A DNA stretch of 13,382 nt from Sphingomicrobium sp. (GTDB taxonomy: Bacteria; Pseudomonadota; Alphaproteobacteria; Sphingomonadales; Sphingomonadaceae): contig JASLBJ010000300.1 of the NCBI GenBank assembly GCA_030146725.1, forward strand, positions 1-13,382. Reading direction: 5' to 3'. The notes beneath the pieces were generated by a model that did no database searches, was not told where the DNA came from, and was given only the letters and a program-made list of their open reading frames with translations. The position numbers and the translations under genes are program-made. Shown here in pieces: positions 6,584 through 13,237 of the stretch (positions within the stretch are counted from its first letter, which is position 1; every line of letters begins with the position of its first letter).

Positions 6584-8055
6584 GCGCGTAGATCCTCGAG
6601 CATCAACCCGGCCGTCGCCTTAGCGCTTCCGACCACGCCCGGAATCCCCGCGCCCGGGTGCGTTCCGGCACCGACGAAATAGAGGTTGTCGATGGCATCG
6701 TCGCGGTTGTGGACGCGGAAATAGGCACTTTGGGTAAGTATCGGCTCAAGACTGAAGGCCGAACCGAGATGCGAGTTCAGCTCGGACTCGAACTCGACCG
6801 GGCCAAATTGAAAGTGTCCGTCGAGCCGTTCGGACAGGCCCGGAAGCATGCGCTCCTCGAGCACTTCGAGGATGCGCTTGGCGTAGGCCGGCCCCTCGAC
6901 GTCCCAGTCGATGCCCGTGCGGCCAAGATGCGGAACGGGGGCGAGCGCATAGAAGGTCGCCTTGCCCTCCGGCGCCATCGACGGATCGGTCGCGGTCGGG
7001 TGATGGAGATAGAGCGCCGGATCACCAGCAAGGCTGTTGCCGCGATAAATGTCGCCGAGCAGTCCATCCCAGCGCGGCCCGAATAGGATAGCGTGGTGCG
7101 GCACGTCGGGCCAGGTGCCCCGAGTCGCGAAATGCACGACGAACAGCGACGGCGAATAGCGCTTTCGCCGAAGTCGTTTCGCAGTCTGCCTGCCGCGCTT
7201 GTGATCGAGCATATCGTAGGTACGTACGATGTCGGCGTTGGATGCAATCGCGTCGAAGCGCCCGCTCCAGCCGCTCGCGGTGGTGACCGAGGTTGCACGC
7301 TGGCCTTGTGTCTCGATCCGCTTGACGGGGTCGCTGAGGCGGATCGTTCCGCCAAGCCGCTCGAAGTGGCGAACCATGCCGGCAATGAGGCGGTTGGTGC
7401 CGCCAAGCGCGAACCACACGCCGCCGTCGCGCTCGAGCTTGTGGATCAGCGCGTAAATAGCGCTGGTGGTCAGCGGGTTGCCACCGACCAGAAGCGTGTG
7501 GAACGACAGCGCCTGGCGCAACTTCTCGTTGCGGACGAAGCCGGACACTACCGAATAGACCGAGCGCCACGCCTGGTAGCGAGCGAGGCTGGGGGCGGCC
7601 TTGAGCATCGACTTGAAGTCAAGGAACGGCACCGCGCCTAGCTTGACGTAACCCTCCTCGAACACGCCCGCCGAATATTCGAGGAATCGGGCGTACCCAT
7701 CGACGTCAGCGGGATCGAGCGCAGCGATCTGCCTGGCGAGCTTCTCGTCGTCATTATCGTAGTCGAAGATGGTGCCGTCGGGCCAGGACAGGCGGTAGAA
7801 GGGGGTGACCGGAACGAGCTCGACATCGGCCGCCATGTCCGAGCCGCTCAATGCCCACAGCTCACGAAGGCAGTCGGGATCGGTGATGACCGTCGGCCCG
7901 GCGTCGAAAACGTGGCCGTCCTTGTTCCAGTAATATGCGCGGCCACCCGGCTTGTCGCGCGCTTCGATGATCGTCGTCGCAACGCCTGCCGACTGCAGGC
8001 GGATCGCGAGCGCCAGCCCGCCGAAGCCCGATCCAATGACCGCTGCCGTGCTCAT
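6580..8055 (-). CDS. crtI: Phytoene desaturase (lycopene-forming type)
   Basis: This is a FAD-dependent, membrane-associated desaturase/isomerase carrying phytoene through successive desaturations to lycopene. The 491-residue product starts MSTAAVIGSGFGGLALAIRL with the Rossmann GSGFGG (8-13) and the EARDKPGGRAYYW continuation. It ends with the CrtI signature NLYFVGAGTHPGAGIPGVVG near the C-terminus. The length equals typical bacterial CrtI. The open frame extends upstream to 8454 inside crtY, but ATG 8055 overlaps the crtY stop (ATGA), has GAGGGGA 8 nt upstream and gives the family N-terminus. The number of desaturation steps is inferred from the presence of crtY. Confidence 0.96.
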   Translation of the reverse strand: MSTAAVIGSGFGGLALAIRLQSAGVATTIIEARDKPGGRAYYWNKDGHVFDAGPTVITDPDCLRELWALSGSDMAADVELVPVTPFYRLSWPDGTIFDYDNDDEKLARQIAALDPADVDGYARFLEYSAGVFEEGYVKLGAVPFLDFKSMLKAAPSLARYQAWRSVYSVVSGFVRNEKLRQALSFHTLLVGGNPLTTSAIYALIHKLERDGGVWFALGGTNRLIAGMVRHFERLGGTIRLSDPVKRIETQGQRATSVTTASGWSGRFDAIASNADIVRTYDMLDHKRGRQTAKRLRRKRYSPSLFVVHFATRGTWPDVPHHAILFGPRWDGLLGDIYRGNSLAGDPALYLHHPTATDPSMAPEGKATFYALAPVPHLGRTGIDWDVEGPAYAKRILEVLEERMLPGLSERLDGHFQFGPVEFESELNSHLGSAFSLEPILTQSAYFRVHNRDDAIDNLYFVGAGTHPGAGIPGVVGSAKATAGLMLEDLRA

Positions 8056-9209
8056 GCCGCCCGTCCCCTCATCGCCGCAAGCGCACGCCCGATCGGCACT
8101 GGCGGTCGGCCGCTGATGATGCGCAGCTTGTCGATTGCCGACAGCTGGGCGGCGTAGAAGCGCCCGATCAGCGCCTCGGGCAAGCGGTAGAAATGCTCGA
8201 GCACCGCATAGCGCCGCTCCGGCTCGGCAGCGTTGAACAGCATCCGGTTGAGCAGCTGAAAGAAGTGACGGTCGGCCCAGAGTGTCCGGGCACGCGTGTG
8301 GAACAGGGTGCGCAGGCGCGCCGACGCGAAGTCGCGCTGCTCGCACAACAATGCCGCGTTGCGCACCGCATCGGGGAGCGAGTAGCCCGTTGTCGGGTGA
8401 AAGAAGCCGCCGCGCAGCCCGAGCCTCGCGACACGCGGGCCGGTGGCGGGCCACAACGCGTCGACCTCGCCGCCGAGCAGGACCGGAAGCACGCCGCTTT
8501 CCTCCGCGATCACCCTTGCGCCGGCGCCGCCGAGCTCGCTGGCAAGCACGTCGAGGCCGTCGGTAAGGCGCTCCTGCTCGATCACGGGCGAGCTCGAATA
8601 GTAGGTATCCTCGACCATTAAGATGGTTGGGCTGAATGGCAGCGAATAGATGAAGCGGTAGCCATCGGCCTGGTCGACCAGCGCATCCATAATCACTGGG
8701 CGGCTGCGGCCGTGCGGGCGCGGGAAGCGGTAGGTGCGGCCGAGGAACTTCTGCCAGCCGAGGTCGAGTCCGGCCATCCGTTGGGGGCCGCGCGCGTCGA
8801 TCACCCCGCGCGCCGTGATGCGCTCGCCGCTGCCGAGCAGGGCATGACCGGTTCCAAGCTCGACGATTTCGGCGCCGGTGCGGAACTGTTGGGGCGACAG
8901 CGCGGAGCGCAACGCGCGGTCAAGATCGGCCGAACGGATACTGTTGTAGCCGATCGACAGGGTCCGGCTGCGCGCCGGGAAGTGGATCTCATGGTCAGGC
9001 CAGTGGCTGCGGCCGATCGGATCGATCAGGTCGTGATCCGCTCGAGCCACGTCGCTATCGAAAAAGGACCAGACGTGATTGCCGCCGAATTCCGGTCCTT
9101 GCTCGAGCAGCACGAAGCGCACGTCCGGGCGGCGGGTTGCCAGGGCAAGCGCCGCAAGCCCTCCGGCAAGCCCGCCACCGGCGATGATGAGATCGAGCGG
9201 CTCGCTCAT
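8052..9209 (-). CDS. crtY: Lycopene beta-cyclase
   Basis: CrtY cyclises both ends of lycopene to beta-carotene in a flavin-dependent, non-redox reaction at the membrane. The 385-residue product has the dinucleotide-binding IAGGGLAGGLAALAL (9-23), the CrtY-type QGPEFGGNHVWSFFD block, SLPFSPTILMVEDTYYS in the centre, and LRGGFFHPTTGYSLPDAV, typical of CrtY-type cyclases. The C-terminal region (FFQLLNRMLF through FYRLPEALIGRFYA) is also diagnostic. ATG 9209 gives the canonical start although no Shine-Dalgarno is seen; the open frame runs on to 9293 inside the divergent gene. It is the first gene of crtYIBX. Confidence 0.96.
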   Translation of the reverse strand: MSEPLDLIIAGGGLAGGLAALALATRRPDVRFVLLEQGPEFGGNHVWSFFDSDVARADHDLIDPIGRSHWPDHEIHFPARSRTLSIGYNSIRSADLDRALRSALSPQQFRTGAEIVELGTGHALLGSGERITARGVIDARGPQRMAGLDLGWQKFLGRTYRFPRPHGRSRPVIMDALVDQADGYRFIYSLPFSPTILMVEDTYYSSSPVIEQERLTDGLDVLASELGGAGARVIAEESGVLPVLLGGEVDALWPATGPRVARLGLRGGFFHPTTGYSLPDAVRNAALLCEQRDFASARLRTLFHTRARTLWADRHFFQLLNRMLFNAAEPERRYAVLEHFYRLPEALIGRFYAAQLSAIDKLRIISGRPPVPIGRALAAMRGRAA

Positions 9210-9265
9210 GCCGGGATCAAAGAACGGTTGGCGCTGCGGCGAAGCGACTGATAGACAGAGTGACG
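9210..9265. promoter_or_regulatory. Short divergent intergenic region between crtY and the DUF2141 gene
   Basis: Only 56 bp separate the two divergent start codons. I see no convincing -35/-10 pair or operator repeat in it. The promoter for crtYIBX therefore probably extends into the DUF2141 coding start, and the DUF2141 promoter into crtY. This is inference from spacing alone. Confidence 0.3.
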
Positions 9266-9688
9266 ATGCGCCTGCTCGCCGCCTTGCTGCCATTGCTGCT
9301 GATCGCCGCTGAACAGCCGGCAGCGACGCTCGACGTCAGTATCGAGGCGGTGCGCAACAGCCGCGGGGTGGTTCACGCATGCCTCACCCGCGATGCGGCG
9401 AGCTTCCCGGATTGCAGCCGCGATGCGGCGGCGCTCAAGCAGACGGTGCCGGCGTCCGCCAGGACGCTGCGCTTCACCGGGATCGCTCCGGGCAATTATG
9501 CGCTGACCCTGTTTCACGACGAGAACATGAACCAGCGACTGGACACGGTGTTGGGTATTCCCCGCGAAGGTTTCGGCTTCTCGCGCAATCCTGTCGTGCG
9601 TTTTGGCGCACCTAAATTCCGGCAGGTTGGCATGGAGATCGCTCCCGGCTTGGCGCGCCATTCGGTTCGCATGCAATACCTTCTTTAG
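9266..9688 (+). CDS. Secreted DUF2141 family protein
   Basis: The 140-residue product has an N-terminal Sec signal (MRLLAALLPLLLIAAEQPAA, cleavage near residue 20) followed by a small, probably all-beta domain. It ends with the DUF2141 hallmark FHDENMNQRLDTVLGIPREG (83-102) and then FGFSRNP. DENMNQRLD resembles a DxNxNxxxD calcium-binding loop with Met in place of the usual Gly. Two Cys (39 and 50) could form a periplasmic disulfide. ATG 9266 is preferred over the in-frame GTG 9260; no strong Shine-Dalgarno is seen. The gene is divergent from crtY and 63 bp upstream of ispH on the same strand. The function of the family is unknown. A periplasmic or outer-membrane role linked to carotenoids is only a contextual guess. 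Confidence 0.88.
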   Translation: MRLLAALLPLLLIAAEQPAATLDVSIEAVRNSRGVVHACLTRDAASFPDCSRDAAALKQTVPASARTLRFTGIAPGNYALTLFHDENMNQRLDTVLGIPREGFGFSRNPVVRFGAPKFRQVGMEIAPGLARHSVRMQYLL

Positions 9689-9742
9689 CCCGTCTCGTGC
9701 CCCAGTTCCCTGCCCCCTACCGTGAATTTGGGGGATTGTCGC

Positions 9743-9748
9743 AGGGAG
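9743..9748 (+). promoter_or_regulatory. Ribosome binding site deciding the ispH start
   Basis: AGGGAG lies just upstream of ATG 9752 (spacer 3 nt; GGGAGAG overall). The in-frame GTG at 9722 has no such site, so ATG 9752 is favoured. Confidence 0.6.
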
Positions 9749-9751
9749 AGC

Positions 9752-10744
9752 ATGCTCCAGTCCGTCACACCCTACGAGCAAGCGCTTCATGAACGCGATT
9801 TGCCGGTCGATCAGCGTCCCCACATCGCGCTTCTGCTTGCTGCTCCGCGCGGCTTCTGCGCCGGCGTTCGCCGGGCGATCGACGCTGTTCGCGATGCGCT
9901 CGCACGTCACGGTGCGCCGGTCTATGTGCGCCGCGCGATCGTCCACAATATGGACGTCGTAAGGACCCTCGAGGCCGAAGGCGCGATCTTCGTCGAGGAG
10001 CTGGCAAGCGTCCCGCGAGGCAGCGTGGTATTGTTCTCGGCCCATGGCGTGTCGCCGTTGGTCGCCGAGGAAGCCGAACGGCGCGGGCTCACCTTCTATG
10101 ATGCAGTGTGCCCGCTGGTCGCCAAGGTCCACCGTGAGGTCGAGCGGCACCAGCGCAACGGCCGGCAGCTGGTGCTGGTCGGCCACGCTGGCCATCCGGA
10201 GATCGAGGGCACGCTTGGCCACGCAGCGCCCGGATCGGCGCATCTGGTCGCCAGCGCGAACGACGTCGAAGCACTTGGCCTGCCCGCCAAGGCGCCGACC
10301 GCTTACGCAATCCAGACCACTTATTCTGTCGACGATGCGGCGGACATCGTCGCTGCATTGAAAGCGCGGTTTGCCGATCTTAGCGGGCCAGCGTCGAGCG
10401 ACATCTGCTATGCGACGACTAATCGCCAGGCTGCGGTTGGGGCAATCGCCCTGCGCGCCGATGCAGTGATCGTCGCCGGCGACAGCTTTTCCTCCAACGC
10501 GTGCCGCTTGGCTGAAGTCGCGGCAATGCGCTGCGGATCGGTGCAGCGGGTTGCGAATGCTGGTGAAATCGACTGGTCGATGCTGCCTCCGCAGGGCGCG
10601 ATCGGGCTTACTGCGGCGGCGTCCACACCCGAGACAATCATCGAGTCCATCATCGATGCCCTGCGCGCCCGCTACCGGCTCAGCGTCGAGCAAGTCGAGG
10701 CGACGCAGGAAACGACCGTGTTCAAGCGCGTTGCGATAGGCTGA
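9752..10744 (+). CDS. ispH: 4-hydroxy-3-methylbut-2-enyl diphosphate reductase
   Basis: IspH (LytB) is the last enzyme of the MEP pathway, reducing HMBPP to IPP and DMAPP with a [4Fe-4S] cluster. The 330-residue cytosolic product keeps the three cluster cysteines, C36 (PRGFCAGV), C120 (DAVCPLV) and C219 (DICYATTNRQ). It also keeps the substrate-binding H65, H98, H148, catalytic E150 (GHAGHPEIEGT) and the S-S-N set (247-249), at constant offsets of 22-24 from E. coli numbering. The N-terminus is therefore about 24 residues longer than in E. coli. The location next to crtYIBX fits a role in supplying pigment precursors. The stop codon lies in a short inverted repeat shared with the convergent gene. 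Confidence 0.96.
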   Translation: MLQSVTPYEQALHERDLPVDQRPHIALLLAAPRGFCAGVRRAIDAVRDALARHGAPVYVRRAIVHNMDVVRTLEAEGAIFVEELASVPRGSVVLFSAHGVSPLVAEEAERRGLTFYDAVCPLVAKVHREVERHQRNGRQLVLVGHAGHPEIEGTLGHAAPGSAHLVASANDVEALGLPAKAPTAYAIQTTYSVDDAADIVAALKARFADLSGPASSDICYATTNRQAAVGAIALRADAVIVAGDSFSSNACRLAEVAAMRCGSVQRVANAGEIDWSMLPPQGAIGLTAAASTPETIIESIIDALRARYRLSVEQVEATQETTVFKRVAIG

Positions 10745-10759
10745 CGCGAAGTTTCAGCC
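10739..10759. terminator. Inverted repeat across the convergent stop codons of ispH and the SnoaL-like gene
   Basis: GGCTGA (10739-10744) and TCAGCC (10754-10759) form a 6-bp stem with a 9-nt loop. The TGA of ispH and the TGA of the minus-strand gene each sit in one arm. There is no T tract on either side. It may be a weak bidirectional 3'-end structure, or chance. Confidence 0.25.
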
Positions 10760-11110
10760 GGCGGCGAGTGCAAGCGTCTGCTGGTGCTGGATCACCCGCC
10801 AGTCATGCTCGCCGACCCGCTGGTAGGTCGAGGTGCAGTAAGCAACGTAGCTTCCCTCGGCCCGGCGGGCATCCGCGCGGTAGGCGATGACGATCAGGCC
10901 CTCCTGCGCGCGGTTGATGCGCAAGTCGGAGAGATCGACTTCGGACCATCGGGGGGTGTGCTCGACCGCGGCAATTGCCTCGCTGCCGCTGAGCAGGAAC
11001 GGGTGTTCCGGCAGAACCATAAGGCAATCATCGGCAACGCAGCGGCGATAGACATTGCCATCGCCGATCCACAGCGCGCGCTCGAACTCTTCCACTCGTT
11101 GGTCGTCCAT
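10754..11110 (-). CDS. Small SnoaL/DUF4440-like protein
   Basis: The 118-residue product fits the cystatin-like NTF2/SnoaL fold as used in DUF4440 proteins. An N-terminal helix (VEEFERALWIGDGNVYRRCV) precedes a strand-rich half (SYVAYCTSTYQRVGEHDWRVIQHQQTLA). The closing W-x-VIQHQQT resembles the terminal strand of ketosteroid isomerase-like domains. No signal peptide or catalytic motif can be named. ATG 11110 is fixed by a perfect AGGAGG (11117-11122) 6 nt upstream, even though the open frame continues to 11422 inside the next gene. It lies 68 bp downstream of the GH97 gene on the same strand and ends 9 bp from ispH, tail to tail. Function unknown; possibly a detoxification or small-molecule binding protein. 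Confidence 0.82.
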   Translation of the reverse strand: MDDQRVEEFERALWIGDGNVYRRCVADDCLMVLPEHPFLLSGSEAIAAVEHTPRWSEVDLSDLRINRAQEGLIVIAYRADARRAEGSYVAYCTSTYQRVGEHDWRVIQHQQTLALAAG

Positions 11111-11116
11111 GATTGT

Positions 11117-11122
11117 CCTCCT
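11117..11122 (-). promoter_or_regulatory. Strong ribosome binding site deciding the SnoaL-like start
   Basis: AGGAGG on the minus strand with a 6-nt spacer to ATG 11110. It rules out the longer open frame that extends to 11422. Confidence 0.75.
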
Positions 11123-11178
11123 GCAGCCGTTCAAGCTGCCGGGGAGCCGTGTCGTTCCTACCGCCTTTAGGGCAGCGG

Positions 11179-13224
11179 CTATCTGCGACCGAGAGCGACG
11201 AAGCGGACGGCCGTGCCGCCGCCCGGAGCGATGCGTACCGCCATCCGGTCTCCTGAAGTGACCGTGCGGCGTTCGATAACGATCGCGCGGGGGTTGGTGC
11301 GGTAGTCGGCGGTATCGCCGTCCCGGTAGATCTCGGCACGGTAGCGGCGGCCGCGCTGGAGAAAGTCGAGTGGCACGTCGAAGCGGCGCTCGAGTTCGTC
11401 CCCGACTGCACCAAGGTACCAATTGGCGCTGTTGCGGTCCTTGCGCGCAATTACTGCGAGGTCGCCGACTTCGCCCGCAAGCATCCGGCTGTCCTCCCAG
11501 TCGACGGGCACGTCCTTGATGAACTGGAACGGGGCCAGGTTCGCTTCGTAATTCTCGGGCAGGTCGGCGGCCATCTGGATCGGCGAATAGATGACGACAT
11601 AGAGGGCAAGCTGCTTGGCAAGCGTCGACAGGATGGCAGTGTCGCCCTTGCCCTTGAGACTGAGGATCCCGGGCGTGAAGTCCATCGGGCCCGAAAGCAT
11701 GCGCGTGAATATCAGGTTCGCCTCGTGCTCCGGCGGGTTCTTGGGTTCGCCCCAGGCGTTATACTCCATTCCGCGCTGGCCCTCGCGGCTGATCCAGTTG
11801 GGATAGGTGCGGCGAAGACCGGTATCCTTGACCGGCTCGTGCGGGTTGATCGCGATGCGCCGCTTGGCCGCTTCGGTGACCACGGTCATGTGGTGGTTTA
11901 CCATGCGCTGGCCCTCATGCCATTCGCGCACCAGCGTGCCATTCGGGCCGGGTGCCTGGATGCCGCCTGCATCGGCGACATAGCCGGTCTTGATCGAGTC
12001 GACCCCGAGCCGTTGGTAGAGGTCGAGCGCGGGGCCGAGCTGTCGCTCATAGACGGCGATATTGCCGCCGGTTTCATGATGGCCGACGATCCGCACGCCC
12101 TTGCTGCGCGCGTAGGCAGCGACCGCGGCGAGGTCGAAGTCGGGATAGGGCTGGGTGAAGCTGAACTTGTCGCCCCAGGCGAACCAATCGTCATCCCAGC
12201 CGGTGTTCCAGCCTTCGATCAGCACGCCCTTGAAGCCGTGTTGCGCGGCAAAGTCGATCATCCGCCGCGCGTAAGCAGTGGTGGCGCCATGCTTGGGACC
12301 CGAGTTCCAGCTATGGCTCTCCAGGTGCATACCCCACCATATGCCGACATATTTCCGCGGCTCGACCCAGCTGACATCGCCAAGCTTGTTGGGCTCGTTG
12401 AGGTTGAGGATGATCTGCGCCGACTTGTAGAGCGCCGGCGCGTCGGGCGCGATCATGATCACCCGCCAAGGCGTCGAGAACGGAGTCGTGCGGCTGACCT
12501 TGGGGCCGTTCGAAGACGGGTTGAGGACGGCCTTGAGGCCGCCGCTGCCGATGCGGCGCAGGTTCATCCCCGAATAGTCGAGCAGGGCAGCCTCGTGGAC
12601 CGAGATGTGAAGCCCGCTTGCAGTGCGCATCGTAACAGGGGTCTGGGTGGTGCCGATGCCCGAAATCGGCGTGCGCTGATGCACGTACTCCTCGCGATTC
12701 CACTCGAACCCTTCATTCCACCACGCCTCGCCTGGCTCGGCGATGTTGAACTCCGTCAGTTCATCGGCGATGTTGGCCTGGGTGAGGTTCGGCTGGCGCG
12801 GCAGGTCGTAGCGGAAGCCAACCCCGTCGTCGTACACGCGAAAGACGATGTTGAGCCGCCGCTTTCCCCGGGTCTTCTCATCGAACGTGACGGTGAGCTC
12901 GTTGTAGCGGTTGCGGATGATGCGATATTCGCCCCACGGCTGATTCCAGCTTTCGTTGACGCTGCGCCTGGTCTCGCCGGCATAGCCGAAGTTGCGCAGC
13001 ATCTGCATCGCATCGGTGAACAGGAAACCGAGCCGCGACTCCGCGATGACCGGCTTGCCTGCCCGGGACACGGAGTAACCGATGCGGCCTTCGGGATTGA
13101 GCGCGACGTCGACCTTGAGCACTCCGCCCGGCGACGACACGCTTGCCACCTGCTGCGCTGCCGCAGGGTTCGCTGCCAGAAACAGCAGCGCGAGCAGGCT
13201 GGCGACGAGGCGCTTGAGGGTCAT
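11179..13224 (-). CDS. Secreted GH97 alpha-glucosidase (SusB-like, predicted inverting)
   Basis: The 681-residue product is a glycoside hydrolase family 97 enzyme that would release glucose from alpha-glucans or malto-oligosaccharides. A Sec signal (1-23, ending AAA before QQ) targets the periplasm. An N-terminal beta-sandwich (about 25-285), a TIM barrel (about 290-570, starting YVGIWWGMHLESHSW) and a C-terminal beta domain follow, as in SusB. E384 (GHHETGG), E463 (INPHEP) and E487 (EGQRGMEYNAWG) match the three SusB glutamates (E439, E508 and E532). KTGYV (412-416) has Gly where retaining GH97 members carry a nucleophilic Asp, so an inverting mechanism is predicted. AAGGA (13230-13234, complement) lies 5 nt before the ATG. 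A 13-bp gap to the upstream partial gene suggests an operon. No maltose transporter or susC/D partner is seen. Confidence 0.93.
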   Translation of the reverse strand: MTLKRLVASLLALLFLAANPAAAQQVASVSSPGGVLKVDVALNPEGRIGYSVSRAGKPVIAESRLGFLFTDAMQMLRNFGYAGETRRSVNESWNQPWGEYRIIRNRYNELTVTFDEKTRGKRRLNIVFRVYDDGVGFRYDLPRQPNLTQANIADELTEFNIAEPGEAWWNEGFEWNREEYVHQRTPISGIGTTQTPVTMRTASGLHISVHEAALLDYSGMNLRRIGSGGLKAVLNPSSNGPKVSRTTPFSTPWRVIMIAPDAPALYKSAQIILNLNEPNKLGDVSWVEPRKYVGIWWGMHLESHSWNSGPKHGATTAYARRMIDFAAQHGFKGVLIEGWNTGWDDDWFAWGDKFSFTQPYPDFDLAAVAAYARSKGVRIVGHHETGGNIAVYERQLGPALDLYQRLGVDSIKTGYVADAGGIQAPGPNGTLVREWHEGQRMVNHHMTVVTEAAKRRIAINPHEPVKDTGLRRTYPNWISREGQRGMEYNAWGEPKNPPEHEANLIFTRMLSGPMDFTPGILSLKGKGDTAILSTLAKQLALYVVIYSPIQMAADLPENYEANLAPFQFIKDVPVDWEDSRMLAGEVGDLAVIARKDRNSANWYLGAVGDELERRFDVPLDFLQRGRRYRAEIYRDGDTADYRTNPRAIVIERRTVTSGDRMAVRIAPGGGTAVRFVALGRR

Positions 13225-13237
13225 GGCTGTCCTTGGG

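Noticed and set aside
5813..6682. 289-codon plus-strand open frame
   Set aside because: Antisense shadow of crtB; no recognisable domain.
8056..8454. Upstream extension of the crtI open frame
   Set aside because: It overlaps crtY in another frame. MSTAAVIGSGFGG at 8055 is the family start and has a ribosome binding site and ATGA coupling.
9206..10693. 495-codon minus-strand open frame across ispH and DUF2141
   Set aside because: Antisense to two well-supported genes, with no family features and no ribosome binding site. High-GC coding DNA commonly leaves such shadows.
11134..11158. GGAAC on the minus strand upstream of the SnoaL-like gene
   Set aside because: The position 16-17 bp downstream reads AGCT/GCTT rather than CGTT.
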